The translations under genes and the position numbers were made by a program. The notes beneath the pieces are model-generated. The model had not been told where the DNA came from and ran no database searches. It saw only the letters and a list, made by a program, of their open reading frames with translations. Below are positions 8,155 through 17,086 of a stretch of DNA of 64,000 bases, one piece after another. Positions within the stretch are counted from its first letter, which is position 1. Every line of letters begins with the position of its first letter. The DNA is from a filamentous cyanobacterium ESFC-1 (lineage in GTDB: Bacteria > Cyanobacteriota > Cyanobacteriia > Cyanobacteriales > Spirulinaceae): positions 5,122,321 to 5,186,320 of the forward strand of contig KB904821.1 in the NCBI GenBank assembly GCA_000380225.1, in the 5' to 3' direction.

Positions 8155-9585
8155 TTATTTGGGCAAATTCATCACACTGCGATAATGCTGCTCAACCTGC
8201 GCGACATGGGCAGATTTACGATTCGTCGTCCACTCGCTTTGCTCAAACAGTTTTCGGCGTAAATCCTCTAAATCAATGCGAGTTGGTGTGCCATTAGCCA
8301 CCACAATTTCGCCTTTCACCCAAGCCGAATCCACCACATTGTTCGGACAACCCATAATCAACAAATTTAAGGGATCGGTACGGGGTAACAGCGAAAGCTT
8401 CGTCAAGTCATACAACACCACATCCGCTTGTTTCCCCTCGGTTAACGAGCCAACCTCCGATTCTAAGCCAATGCCTTGATAACCGCCCTCAGAAGCCATT
8501 TTTACTGCTTCTCGCGGCGCAATCCACTGACGATAATCCGAGTCAGTAATATTATGTAAAAATGAACCCACTTTCAGCACTTCCAGTAAATCCTGACCGT
8601 CATTACTCGCGGCCCCATCACAGCCAAAAGATACATTCACCCCCGCTTGGCGATATTTGAGGATCGGGGCAATGCCACTCCCCAAGCGCAAATTACTGAG
8701 GGGATTGTGAACCACAGTCGAATGGGTTGCGGCCAAAATCTCGATATCCCGGTCATCCAACCATACACAATGGGCCAAAGAAGTGCGATCGCCCAAAAAG
8801 CCAATTTGTTTGAGATATTCGACCGCACTAAAGCCATACTTTTCTTGGGCAAGAAGTTGTTGGGCTTTGGTTTCGAGTAAATGCGCGTGACGACAAACAT
8901 GGTAGCGATCGCTCAACTCAACACATCCCTTAAACAAATCCTCCGAACACAACTGAATCCCCGTCGGGGCCACCATCATTTCTATCCCGGCTTCGGGTTG
9001 ATGGAAATCCTCAATCACCCGTTGCATCAAATCCAAAACTTGCTGAGTCGAGTAATGATACTCCTCCAACTCTCGGTCTTCTCCCCCATCAGGAATTCCC
9101 TTTGATTGAGTTTCATCTTGAATCAACGGCCCCACAAAAGCTCGAATCCCAATTTCTTGATAAGCTCGAACCGTAGCCGCGACGCTTTCGAGTTCCTTCC
9201 CCGGAATCCACACCAAATGATCCACCACACAAGTCCCCCCAGATAACAGGGTTTCGGCGGCGGTGAGTAAGGCACTCAGATAGATTTGTTCGGGTTCGAG
9301 GGGCGAAAATTCGTGGAGTTCTTCAATCCACAACTCCAAAGGATACAAAGGAATCATCCCCCGTTGCCACATTTCCGAGGAGTGGGTGTGGGCATTCACA
9401 AAACCGGGGAGTAACAGTTTATTCTGACCGTCGATAACTTCTCCCACGGGGTCAAGGTCAGCAGCAATGGCGGTGATGCGATCGCCTTCGATGCGTAAAT
9501 CGGTGGTTGTATAACCGTTTTCGGTCGGAATTAAGGCTTTTTTGATGGTAAAACTCACGGCAAAATTTCGAGGTAAATGGCTCAA
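8155..9585 (-). CDS. Amidohydrolase of the TRZ/ATZ (AtzA/guanine deaminase-like) family
   Basis: This 476-residue cytoplasmic metal-dependent deaminase or chlorohydrolase-type protein shows the whole family pattern. PGFVNAHTHSSEMWQRG supplies the first metal histidines, CRHAHLLETK the third, SLAHCVWLDDRDIEIL the catalytic His region, and FGCDGAASNDGQDLLEV the metal Asp. The C-terminal beta sandwich is marked by EGKQADVVLYDL. Relatives deaminate guanine, cytosine, S-adenosylhomocysteine or methylthioadenosine, and the substrate cannot be chosen from sequence alone. The start codon lies 18 bases from a 14-bp tandem array that forms the upstream leader. The ABC ATPase gene is the upstream neighbour on the same strand. 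Confidence 0.88.
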   Translation of the reverse strand: MSHLPRNFAVSFTIKKALIPTENGYTTTDLRIEGDRITAIAADLDPVGEVIDGQNKLLLPGFVNAHTHSSEMWQRGMIPLYPLELWIEELHEFSPLEPEQIYLSALLTAAETLLSGGTCVVDHLVWIPGKELESVAATVRAYQEIGIRAFVGPLIQDETQSKGIPDGGEDRELEEYHYSTQQVLDLMQRVIEDFHQPEAGIEMMVAPTGIQLCSEDLFKGCVELSDRYHVCRHAHLLETKAQQLLAQEKYGFSAVEYLKQIGFLGDRTSLAHCVWLDDRDIEILAATHSTVVHNPLSNLRLGSGIAPILKYRQAGVNVSFGCDGAASNDGQDLLEVLKVGSFLHNITDSDYRQWIAPREAVKMASEGGYQGIGLESEVGSLTEGKQADVVLYDLTKLSLLPRTDPLNLLIMGCPNNVVDSAWVKGEIVVANGTPTRIDLEDLRRKLFEQSEWTTNRKSAHVAQVEQHYRSVMNLPK

Positions 9586-9602
9586 CTGATTATATGTCTT
9601 TT

Positions 9603-9846
9603 GTCCTTGGTCTTTTGTCCTTGGTCTTTTGTCCTTGGTCTTTTGTCCTTGGTCTTTTGTCCTTGGTCTTTTGTCCTTGGTCTTTTGTCCTTGGTCTTTT
9701 GTCCTTGGTCTTTTGTCCTTGGTCTTTTGTCCTTGGTCTTTTGTCCTTGGTCTTTTGTCCTTGGTCTTTTGTCCTTGGTCTTTTGTCCTTGGTCTTTTGT
9801 CCTTGGTCTTTTGTCCTTGGTCTTTTGTCCTTGGTCTTTTGTCCTT
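9603..9846. repeat. Minisatellite: 17 identical 14-bp units
   Basis: The unit GTCCTTGGTCTTTT repeats exactly 17 times from 9603 to 9840, followed by a partial unit GTCCTT, with half a unit before it. As 14 is not a multiple of 3, every frame reads as a repeating low-complexity peptide, so the open frames across it are artefacts. The array lies between the stop of the ABC ATPase gene and the start of the amidohydrolase gene, so changes in copy number would change the leader length of the latter. Confidence 0.95.
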
Positions 9847-9908
9847 TGTTGTTCCCCAAATCTTTCAATTGGTAACTGGTAATTGATAATTTCTCCCCCC
9901 TCTTCCCT

Positions 9909-10661
9909 TCAACCCGCCAAAGCTGCATGAATATCATCCGGAGCGAGGCGATTGTGTAAAATCGCGCCATCTTTGACCCAGACAATACGTTCGGTTAAAC
10001 GGGCTACATCCGGTTCGTGAGTTACCATAATGACAGCGATCCCCGCTTGATGGAGTTCACTAAACAATTCCATCACTTCTTGGGTGGTGCGGGAGTCTAG
10101 CGCCCCGGTGGGTTCATCTGCGAGTAAAATCACAGGCCGATTGACCAAGGCTCGCGCGATCGCGACCCGTTGTTGTTGTCCGCCAGATAATTGAGTGGGT
10201 TTGTTCAACATCCGGTCTTTCAACCCGACTCGAATCAAGGCATCTTCGGCGCGATCGCGTCTGTCCCGACTCGATACGCCAGCATACACCATCGGGAGCA
10301 TTACATTATCAAGGGCGCTGAGTTGGGATAAAAGATGAAATTGCTGAAAAACAAAACCAATTTGTAGATTGCGAATGCGAGCGAGATCGTCTTCTGGAAG
10401 TTGAGACACATCTAAATTTTCCAGGTAATAACGCCCAGCACTCGGTCGGTCGAGACAACCAATCACATTCATCATCGTTGATTTACCCGACCCTGACGCG
10501 CCCATAATGGCACAGTATTCGCCTTTTTTGATGTTGAGATTAACCCCCGCTAGGGCATGAACAGCCATATCCCCACTGCCGTAAACTTTAGTAATCTCCT
10601 CTAAACGGACAACGACCGGTTGAGTTGATTCAGAATTTTTTGTTAAAGGATCGATCTGCAT
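9909..10661 (-). CDS. ABC transporter ATP-binding protein, MacB/LolD/DevA type
   Basis: The 250-residue ATPase subunit carries the Walker [13 protein letters not shown] (about residues 54-65), Q-loop [21 protein letters not shown], signature [15 protein letters not shown], Walker [14 protein letters not shown] and the switch His in [11 protein letters not shown]. The spacing and the QFHLL motif place it with LolD, MacB and the cyanobacterial DevA proteins, which energise export through MacB/DevBC-type permeases. No permease or membrane-fusion gene is adjacent, so it is an orphan ATPase in this window. It is divergent from the amidase gene. Confidence 0.92.
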   Translation of the reverse strand: MQIDPLTKNSESTQPVVVRLEEITKVYGSGDMAVHALAGVNLNIKKGEYCAIMGASGSGKSTMMNVIGCLDRPSAGRYYLENLDVSQLPEDDLARIRNLQIGFVFQQFHLLSQLSALDNVMLPMVYAGVSSRDRRDRAEDALIRVGLKDRMLNKPTQLSGGQQQRVAIARALVNRPVILLADEPTGALDSRTTQEVMELFSELHQAGIAVIMVTHEPDVARLTERIVWVKDGAILHNRLAPDDIHAALAG

Positions 10662-10800
10662 TGAAGTTAAAAAAGTACCGTTAAGAATTCTCGGAATCTC
10701 TAGAGCCTCCCTATGTTATTTTAATTAGTTGTTCGATCGAACCTCATCCGGGCGCTCACCATCACTGCAACTGAACCTATTTTGGCAAGGAGCAATTAAT

Positions 10801-12633
10801 TTGCGAATTTACTGGTTTTTCCTCACACTTTTCAGCATTTTGTTATATGCAGTTCCGGCCAATGCTGCCCAACTGCTGTTTTGGCGCTTTGAAGCGGCTC
10901 AAAATCGCCTGACCTTCACCACAGACTCCAACGTACAGCCCCAAGCCCAACTGATTGCTAATCCGACTCGTCTTGTGATTGATTTGCCAGGGATTCGACT
11001 CAATCGCCCCACGGTGAATCAAAACGTCGGGGGGGCGATCGCGAGCATCCGTATCGGTCAATTTGACAACCAAACTACCCGGATGGTGGTTGAACTGGCT
11101 CCAGGTTATACCCTTGACCCTCAAGCGGTAAAAATTCGTGGGGAAACCCCGACTCAGTGGTTTGTGGAGTTGCCCACGCCTCAACGCCTCAGCACAGTCT
11201 CAACATCCTCTCCACCGCCTGCTAATGAGTCACCAAGCCCTGATTTATTGAGCGAACGCACTCCAACCCAAGAATATATCAAAGTCACGGGAGTGGGCTT
11301 TTACTTGCCGCTCCGTTTAGAAGACCCAGACAGCATTAGCGTGACTCGCGATCGCGATCGGGTTAATATCAGTTTGCGCGGCACAACCCTACCCACCGAT
11401 TTAAGAAACCAAGAGATCGCTGTCAATCGCTACGGCGTGAGCAATATCGAATTTTCTCAAACCGACGACAGCGCCAATCTCGTTCTCAACGTGGCCGAAG
11501 ATAGCCCCAACTGGTGGGCTTCGGTGAGTCGCTTCGGGGGCTTGATGATTTACCCAAGAGGCAACCTCGGCAGCCTCAATGAATTGGAAACCAACGATGA
11601 TGATGATGTTGCTCAAAACAACCGCGAAACCGCCACCATTCAAAACATTGACCTCGGCATTGGCGGTACACAACTTTTGATCCAAAGCGATCGCGAAATT
11701 CAACCCCGCATTGCTCAAAACGGCGATACCTATCAAATCACCATTCCCAACGCCCGTTTAGGATCGAGAGTGAGCGATCGCGATATCCCTGCGGGTCTTT
11801 CGATCGATCGCTTTCAAATCCGCGAAAACAACGGCAATGTCGCGATCGCCGTTATTCCCAATCGCGGTTACACCGTTGGCAATGTTAACCGCCGTAGCGA
11901 TCGCCTGACCACCATCTCCCTCGATCGCGGTCGCGTTGCAAACCGTCCCCCTGCCCCTCCTCCCCGTTCTACCAACCCTTCTAACCCCTCAAACATCCCC
12001 ATTCGGGTCCCCCCACCCGAAAACCCCAGTCCGACACCGCCACGACGGCCGAGTACCCCCAGAGGCGACTTACCCCGTTCGACCAGTGGTCGGGTTGTCG
12101 CGGTGATTGACCCCGGTCACGGCGGCAGAGACCCCGGCGCGATCGGCATTGGCGGATTGCAAGAAAAAGACGTAGTATTGCCCATTTCCCTCGAAGTTGC
12201 CCGTCTCCTCGAACAACAAGGCGTAAGGGTTATTCTCACTCGCTCTGACGACCGCTTTATCAGCCTCGCCGGACGCGCCCAACTCGCAAATCGCAATCGC
12301 GCCACCCTATTCGTCAGCATTCATGCCAACGCCATTAGTATGAGTCGCCCGGATGTTAACGGCTTGGAAACGTTTTATTTTGTCACAGGTCGCCAACTTG
12401 CCCAATACATCCAAAGCAGCATGTTGGAAAGCTTTGACATGAATAATCGCGGCGTAAAGCGGGCCCGATTTTATGTGCTGCGAAATACCTCGATGCCATC
12501 AGCTTTAGTTGAAACGGGCTTTGTCACCGGACGGGAAGATGCCCCCCGTCTGGCTAATCCTGCTTTTCGTGACGATATGGCCTACGCGATCGCGCGAGGC
12601 ATTCTGCGCTACCTGCAAGCTCAAGGGCTATAA
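10801..12633 (+). CDS. amiC: N-acetylmuramoyl-L-alanine amidase with AMIN and Amidase_3 domains
   Basis: This periplasmic peptidoglycan amidase cuts the bond between N-acetylmuramate and L-alanine, which is needed for cell separation and, in filamentous species, for septal channels. I chose the TTG at 10801 (610 residues) because AAGGAG at 10787-10792 stands 8 bases upstream and translation then begins with a signal peptide (RIYWFFLTLFSILLYAVPANA). The frame is open further up to a TTG at 10729, without such a site. Two AMIN-like beta regions follow (RLVIDLPGIRLNRP early, and a second after the acidic linker near ENPSPTPP), then a Pro-rich linker. The Amidase_3 domain has VAVIDPGHGGRDPGAIG, SLEVARLLEQQGVRVILTR, SIHANA and SALVETGFVTG with its metal and catalytic residues. 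Confidence 0.93.
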   Translation: MRIYWFFLTLFSILLYAVPANAAQLLFWRFEAAQNRLTFTTDSNVQPQAQLIANPTRLVIDLPGIRLNRPTVNQNVGGAIASIRIGQFDNQTTRMVVELAPGYTLDPQAVKIRGETPTQWFVELPTPQRLSTVSTSSPPPANESPSPDLLSERTPTQEYIKVTGVGFYLPLRLEDPDSISVTRDRDRVNISLRGTTLPTDLRNQEIAVNRYGVSNIEFSQTDDSANLVLNVAEDSPNWWASVSRFGGLMIYPRGNLGSLNELETNDDDDVAQNNRETATIQNIDLGIGGTQLLIQSDREIQPRIAQNGDTYQITIPNARLGSRVSDRDIPAGLSIDRFQIRENNGNVAIAVIPNRGYTVGNVNRRSDRLTTISLDRGRVANRPPAPPPRSTNPSNPSNIPIRVPPPENPSPTPPRRPSTPRGDLPRSTSGRVVAVIDPGHGGRDPGAIGIGGLQEKDVVLPISLEVARLLEQQGVRVILTRSDDRFISLAGRAQLANRNRATLFVSIHANAISMSRPDVNGLETFYFVTGRQLAQYIQSSMLESFDMNNRGVKRARFYVLRNTSMPSALVETGFVTGREDAPRLANPAFRDDMAYAIARGILRYLQAQGL

Positions 12634-12668
12634 CAGTTATCAGCATCTAAGGGGCAGTGGGCGTGTAG

Positions 12669-12687
12669 GGGCGGGGTTTCCCCGCCC
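12669..12687. terminator. Hairpin after amiC
   Basis: GGGCGGGG-TTT-CCCCGCCC forms a perfect 8-bp stem 36 bases past the amiC stop. It is not followed by a T run, so it may be part of a repeat rather than a true terminator. Low-complexity AATTAGCAATT and GGACAAA repeats follow up to the tRNA. Confidence 0.5.
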
Positions 12688-12778
12688 AAGAGGGGGAGGA
12701 AATTAGCAATTAGCAATTACCAATTGAGGCATTTGGGGAACAACAAAGGACAAAGGACAAAGAACCAATGACCCAAAA

Positions 12779-12850
12779 AGCTGGTGACAAGATTTGAACT
12801 TGCGACCGGCTGATTACAAATCAGCTGCTCTACCACTGAGCTACACCAGC
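12779..12850 (-). tRNA. tRNA-Thr (UGU)
   Basis: Read on the minus strand, the molecule folds into a full cloverleaf: acceptor GCTGGTG paired with CACCAGC, D arm GCTC-AGTGGTA-GAGC, anticodon stem CTGAT/ATCAG around the loop with anticodon TGT, and a T arm containing GTTCAAATC. The discriminator is T. CCA is not encoded. Confidence 0.96.
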
Positions 12851-12895
12851 AACTCTAGCTAGAATAGCAAATTTTGCGATCGCTTGAAAAGCTTT

Positions 12896-13549
12896 TCAAG
12901 CCATATTACTTTCAATTGCCCACCGCGCCAATTCCGTGCGGTTGTGTAAATTGGTTTTATTGAGCATATTAGACACATGGCTCTCAATCGTGCGCTGGCT
13001 GACTTCTAGCTTTTGAGCAATATCGCGATTGGCCATACCTTGAGCCACCAACTGCACCACCTTTAATTCCGTTGGTGTTAACTCAACACTATCGGGGACT
13101 TTGATTTTTTGGGATGGGTCTGACCCTTTGCTGTAGCGAATCAAGCGATTGGCTTGCTTGAGGGAAGATTCTACTTGGGCGACTAATTCTTCTGGCTCAA
13201 AGGGCTTTACCATGTAAACATCAGCACCCTTGCTTAACCCTTTGACGCGATCTTGGCTTTGTCCCTTGGCTGAAAGAAAAAGTACCGGAATCCAACTGGT
13301 TTTCGCATCTTGGCGGACTTGTTCGACAAAGGTATAACCGTCCATTTCTGGCATCATGACATCACAAATAATCATGTCAGGAACCAGTTGTTCTAAAACT
13401 TCTAAAGCTTCGCGACCATTTTCCGCAGCCACGACTTCATAACCCCGAAACTCTAAGTAATCTTTGACCAATAAGATTAAGTTCGGGTCATCATCAATGA
13501 GTAAAAGTTGTTTTTGATCTTTGCGGGCGTTATCTTTCATACGGGACAC
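12896..13549 (-). CDS. NarL/LuxR-type response regulator, Rre1/Ycf29-like
   Basis: The 217-residue transcription factor has a receiver domain (LLLIDDDPNLILL, phospho-acceptor Asp63 in IICDVMMPEMDG, switch Ser/Thr in PVLFLSAKG, Lys in YMVKPFEPEEL) and a C-terminal LuxR helix-turn-helix (LTPTELKVVQLVAQGMANRD and SQRTIESHVSNMLNKT). The whole sequence closely resembles the cyanobacterial and plastid Ycf29 protein known as Rre1 in Synechocystis, the partner of Hik2/Hik34 in stress and redox responses. That assignment is from memory of the family. It lies beside rplS on the opposite strand. Confidence 0.85.
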   Translation of the reverse strand: MSRMKDNARKDQKQLLLIDDDPNLILLVKDYLEFRGYEVVAAENGREALEVLEQLVPDMIICDVMMPEMDGYTFVEQVRQDAKTSWIPVLFLSAKGQSQDRVKGLSKGADVYMVKPFEPEELVAQVESSLKQANRLIRYSKGSDPSQKIKVPDSVELTPTELKVVQLVAQGMANRDIAQKLEVSQRTIESHVSNMLNKTNLHNRTELARWAIESNMA

Positions 13550-13821
13550 TGGTTTAGCTTGGGTTAAGAGGGAGATTGATTCCTCTGTATCAATTATCTA
13601 ATAATTGGTGGTAGATTGATTGTTCTGGTACTATCTACAACATTAGCCTGAGAAATGATGTTGATGTAACCCCACTTCAAGTTTATATCTTCTTTGAGAT
13701 AACTTTTGCTTTCTTGATTTTAAAGATACTCTTTAATCAATCTAGCCCGCAAAACTATAGACAGCATCGACTGCTCTACGATATGATAGTAGGCTGTGAG
13801 TTTTGACACAAAAGGTGGGTC

Positions 13822-14184
13822 ATGAACGCGGAACAAATTATCCGTTCTATCGAATCGGAACAACTCAAGGACGATCTGCCGATTATTCATGTCGGCGATA
13901 CGATTCGTGTTGGCGTTCGCATTAGCGAAGGTGGCAAAGAACGAGTCCAACCCTATGAAGGCACAGTGATTGCCAAACGTCATGGCGGTTTAAATGAAAC
14001 GATTACTGTACGGCGGATTTTCCAAAACGTTGGCGTAGAAAGGGTGTTTTTGTTACACTCTCCTCGCGTGGCGACGATTAAAATCATCCGTCGCGGTAAA
14101 GTGCGTCGTGCTAAATTGTATTATCTGCGCGATCGCATCGGGAAAGCGACCCGGATTAAACAACGCTTTGACCGTTCCCTGTAA
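13822..14184 (+). CDS. rplS: 50S ribosomal protein L19
   Basis: The 120-residue protein of the large subunit sits at the interface with the small subunit. The conserved blocks are [52 protein letters not shown] and [27 protein letters not shown] lies just upstream of the ATG as ribosome-binding site. In cyanobacteria rplS commonly precedes tRNA-Trp and secE, as here. Confidence 0.98.
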   Translation: MNAEQIIRSIESEQLKDDLPIIHVGDTIRVGVRISEGGKERVQPYEGTVIAKRHGGLNETITVRRIFQNVGVERVFLLHSPRVATIKIIRRGKVRRAKLYYLRDRIGKATRIKQRFDRSL

Positions 14185-14223
14185 ACGAATTTTTTGCAGA
14201 ATCTATCCGAAAACTTTGGGTCT

Positions 14224-14399
14224 AAAGCCCCGTCCTTTGAGGAGGGCTTTATATTCGACTTAATCATTGAGTACGGTCGGGCAGAGCGGAAAAATGCTCA
14301 TTGAGGGTAAAGAATTGGGGGTTTGTACTTCGGTATCAACTAGATTCTCCCGATGAAACGAGAATCCTTGCTCCTTCAGGACAAGGAGTTGTCAATTCG
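14224..14399. mobile_element. Miniature IS200/IS605-like remnant without transposase
   Basis: The 14360-14399 end (GAGAATCC, an inverted stem of CTCCTT and AAGGAG, then TTGTCAA) is nearly the same as the right end behind the TnpB gene at 57923-57959 when that is read on its own strand. The left side is a strong hairpin, AAAGCCC with GGGCTTT at 14224-14250, with an inner stem TCCT/AGGA. The 110 bases between have no reading frame. This is most easily read as a tnpA/tnpB-less element of the IS605 type. The left hairpin may also act as the rplS terminator. Confidence 0.5.
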
Positions 14400-14465
14400 C
14401 CCCCTTTTGCGTTAAACTAGATCGAGAAGCAGCTTAAAACAGTTTGTTGGTGTTGCTCTCATAAT

Positions 14466-14538
14466 GCGCTCTTAGTTCAGTTGGTAGAACGCAGGTCTCC
14501 AAAACCTGATGTCGGGGGTTCAAGTCCTCCAGGGCGCG
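14466..14538 (+). tRNA. tRNA-Trp (CCA)
   Basis: Acceptor stem GCGCTCT pairs with AGGGCGC, the D arm contains AGTTCAGTTGGTAGAAC, the anticodon arm is CAGGT-CTCCAAA-ACCTG with anticodon CCA, and the T arm has GGTTCAAGTCC. The discriminator is G and CCA is not encoded. Its place in front of secE is the usual cyanobacterial one. Confidence 0.96.
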
Positions 14539-14709
14539 TTTTTCAAGTTTAAACGCAGGGGTTAAAGCAACTCACTGTTAGAACTCCTAGACAGGGTTCT
14601 CCCTGCTCAAGCGATTCACTTTCGGCTAGACTGATTGTGTGAGTTGCCGCCCTCAAAAACCCAGGGCGTGGTACTCGCGTCTAAACCTATCGAGAAAAGG
14701 GGAACGATT

Positions 14710-14979
14710 GTGGCGAAAAAAAATGCACAAAAAAGCGAAGTCACCCAAAGTAAAAACGTAACCCAAACAAAATCAGCCGATTCTAAAAACGATCGGGATG
14801 GGTTTCAGCCCACCCAGTTTTTAGCAGAAACCAAAGACGAACTGGCAAAAGTTGCTTGGCCTTCGCGCCAGCAGGTAATTAGTGAGTCGGCGGCAGTGAT
14901 TTTGATGGTGACGTTGGTATCGACAACGATTTATTTTGTCGATAACCTCTTTCGCTGGTTAGCAGGGAGGGTGTTTTAA
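14710..14979 (+). CDS. secE: Preprotein translocase subunit SecE
   Basis: This 89-residue subunit of the SecYEG channel has a charged N-terminal half (AKKNAQKSEV) followed by the SecE signature ELAKVAWPSRQQVISES and one membrane helix (AVILMVTLVSTTIYFVDNLF). I chose the GTG at 14710 because AAGGGGA stands about 7 bases before it and the length then fits single-helix SecE proteins. The longer frame from 14635 begins with TTG and adds an unrelated stretch. It is joined directly to nusG, whose ATG follows the secE stop. Confidence 0.93.
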   Translation: MAKKNAQKSEVTQSKNVTQTKSADSKNDRDGFQPTQFLAETKDELAKVAWPSRQQVISESAAVILMVTLVSTTIYFVDNLFRWLAGRVF

Positions 14980-15606
14980 ATGAGCATTACCGACGAAGCT
15001 GAGGAATATCGCGAAAACGAACAACAAAACAACGAGTCCAAAAAAAGACCCCGTTGGTATGCTGTTCAAGTTGCGTCTGGCTGTGAAAAGCGGGTTAAAG
15101 CTAACCTCGAACAGCGCATTCACACCCTTGATGTCGCCGATCGCATTTTACAAGTGCAGATTCCTCAAACGCCAACGGTAAAAATTCGTAAAGATGGCTC
15201 GCGGATGCACGGGGAGGAAAAAGTCTTTCCCGGCTATGTGCTGATTCAGATGCAAATGGATGATGATTCCTGGCAGGCTGTCAAAAGCACGCCCAATGTG
15301 ATTAACTTTGTAGGAGCCGAACAAAAACGGCGTTATGGACGGGGCCGCGGTCACGTTAAACCCGTTCCTCTGAGTCCAGGGGAAGTCGAACGCATCTTCA
15401 AACACGCCCAAGAACAAGAACCGGTTGTCAAAGTAGACATGGCGGTGGGCGATCAGATTATGGTGCTGTCTGGCCCGTTTAAGGACTTTGAAGGGGAAGT
15501 GATCGAAGTCAGCCCCGAACGAAGTAAACTCAAGGCACTTTTGTCTATTTTTGGACGGGATACCCCCGTCGAACTCGAATTTAATCAGGTTGAAAAACAA
15601 AGCTAA
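14980..15606 (+). CDS. nusG: Transcription antitermination factor NusG
   Basis: The 208-residue protein binds RNA polymerase and couples transcription to translation. The NGN domain starts at RPRWYAVQVASGCEKRVKAN and contains EEKVFPGYVLIQM; the C-terminal KOW domain is GDQIMVLSGPFKDFEGEV. Its Glu/Asn-rich N-terminal extension of about 25 residues is common in cyanobacteria. It lies between secE and rplK with almost no spacing. Confidence 0.97.
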   Translation: MSITDEAEEYRENEQQNNESKKRPRWYAVQVASGCEKRVKANLEQRIHTLDVADRILQVQIPQTPTVKIRKDGSRMHGEEKVFPGYVLIQMQMDDDSWQAVKSTPNVINFVGAEQKRRYGRGRGHVKPVPLSPGEVERIFKHAQEQEPVVKVDMAVGDQIMVLSGPFKDFEGEVIEVSPERSKLKALLSIFGRDTPVELEFNQVEKQS

Positions 15607-15609
15607 AGA

Positions 15610-16035
15610 ATGGCTAAAAAAGTTGTTGCGCTGATCAAATTAGCCCTACCTGCTGGTAAAGCCAACCCCGCGCCCCCCGTCGGGCCGGCGTTGGGTCAGC
15701 ATGGGGTTAACATCATGGCGTTTTGTAAAGAATACAACGCCAAAACCGCCGATAAAGCGGGAACTGTAATTCCGGTAGAAATTTCGGTTTATGAAGACCG
15801 GAGTTTTACCTTTATCCTGAAAACGCCTCCGGCATCGGTTTTAATTTGTAAAGCCGCCGGGATTGAAAAAGGTTCGGGAGAACCGAATCGGCAAACCGTA
15901 GGGTCGATTACCTCGGCTCAATTGCGGGAAATTGCTGAAACCAAACTCCCTGACCTCAATGCCAATGATGTGGATGCCGCGATGCGGATTATCGCAGGAA
16001 CGGCTAAAAATATGGGCGTGAAGGTTGCTGAATAA
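15610..16035 (+). CDS. rplK: 50S ribosomal protein L11
   Basis: The 141-residue protein of the GTPase-associated centre binds 23S rRNA and takes part in factor-dependent GTP hydrolysis. The diagnostic N-terminal Pro-rich domain [20 protein letters not shown] and the C-terminal rRNA-binding part ending in [18 protein letters not shown] are present. It begins 3 bases after nusG. Confidence 0.98.
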   Translation: MAKKVVALIKLALPAGKANPAPPVGPALGQHGVNIMAFCKEYNAKTADKAGTVIPVEISVYEDRSFTFILKTPPASVLICKAAGIEKGSGEPNRQTVGSITSAQLREIAETKLPDLNANDVDAAMRIIAGTAKNMGVKVAE

Positions 16036-16125
16036 GGGCGATCGCGCCCAGGTCGATTTTTGTTAATGTAAGTTGATTGAGAGAGGGGAGAGGCTAAAGC
16101 TTCGCTTGTACCCAAGAAAGAAAAA

Positions 16126-16845
16126 ATGGCTAAAAAAGTATCTCGTCGTCTGCAAGACGCAATGGCAAAGGTCGAAGAACGACCCTACCAACCCCTAGAA
16201 GCCCTAGCGCTTTTAAAAGAAACCGCAACGGCTAAATTTGACGAATCCGCCGAAGCGCATCTGCGTTTAGGCATTGACCCCAAATACACCGACCAACAAC
16301 TGCGGACAACGGTTTCGCTTCCGAAAGGAACAGGCCAAGAAGTGCGCGTGGCGGTGATTGCGAGAGGGGAAAAAGTTTCTGAAGCCGGTGATGCTGGCGC
16401 GGATGTGGCAGGTTCAGAAGAACTGATCGAAGAAATCCAAAAAGGCATGATGGATTTTGATAAACTCATCGCCACACCGGACATGATGCCCCAAGTGGCA
16501 AAACTCGGTCGGTTACTCGGGCCGCGGGGTTTGATGCCCTCCCCGAAAGCTGGAACGGTAACGATGGATTTAGCCAGCGCGATCGCAGAGTTCAAAGCGG
16601 GTAAATTAGAATTTCGGGCCGATCGCACAGGCATCGTTCATGTTATGTTTGGTAAGGCATCCTTTTCAGCCGAAGATTTACTCGCAAATCTCAAAGCGCT
16701 ACAGGAAACCGTAGACCGCAATCGGCCTGCGGGTGCAAAAGGGCGCTACTGGCGCAGTATCTTTATTTCTGCGTCCATGGGCCCGGCAATCGAAGTCGAT
16801 ATCAGTGCCTTACGCGACCTGAAAATGACCGAGGTTGCTGCCTAA
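16126..16845 (+). CDS. rplA: 50S ribosomal protein L1
   Basis: The 239-residue protein of the L1 stalk can also bind its own mRNA as a repressor in bacteria. It has the family motif [38 protein letters not shown] and the C-terminal [16 protein letters not shown]. It is separated from rplK by 90 bases that include a HIP1-rich spacer. Confidence 0.98.
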   Translation: MAKKVSRRLQDAMAKVEERPYQPLEALALLKETATAKFDESAEAHLRLGIDPKYTDQQLRTTVSLPKGTGQEVRVAVIARGEKVSEAGDAGADVAGSEELIEEIQKGMMDFDKLIATPDMMPQVAKLGRLLGPRGLMPSPKAGTVTMDLASAIAEFKAGKLEFRADRTGIVHVMFGKASFSAEDLLANLKALQETVDRNRPAGAKGRYWRSIFISASMGPAIEVDISALRDLKMTEVAA

Positions 16846-17086
16846 ATACAAGTTTTTGAACCCTGTATGCAGTTTTCCCAAAATTAAATAAAGCTGTCCA
16901 ACCACAGACAGCAGGTGCGAACTGCTTAAACATCCTGCCGAGGTTAGGAATGCGACCTAAAATCTGGCTTTTTCTGCCAACATTTAGCTCGTCGCAAACC
17001 AACTTAAACAACCCCGGCCTTTCCGTCGGGGTTTGTTTATGGCAAACAGGGTCATTTCATCCCACACACAAGGAGGTGAAGATTAA
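16846..17086 (+). promoter_or_regulatory. L10 (rplJL) leader with attenuator-like hairpin
   Basis: The 241 bases between rplA and rplJ are non-coding. In bacteria this position holds the mRNA site bound by the L10-L7/L12 complex. Near its end a stem of AAACAACCCCG with CGGGGTTTGTTT (about 17007-17038) forms a terminator-like hairpin, and AAGGAGG just before the rplJ ATG is a strong ribosome-binding site. The L10-binding role is inferred from position and not from a checked covariance model. Confidence 0.65.

Noticed and set aside
9603-9846. Possible CRISPR array
   Set aside because: The units are contiguous with no spacers, so it is a simple tandem repeat. No CRISPR array or cas gene is visible in the window.
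9577-9985. Several open frames on both strands across the 14-bp array, coding for repeats such as SFVLGLLSLVFCPW or RTKDQGQKTKDK
   Set aside because: They exist only because the 14-bp unit lacks stop codons in those phases; there is no domain or start signal, and one overlaps the ABC gene.
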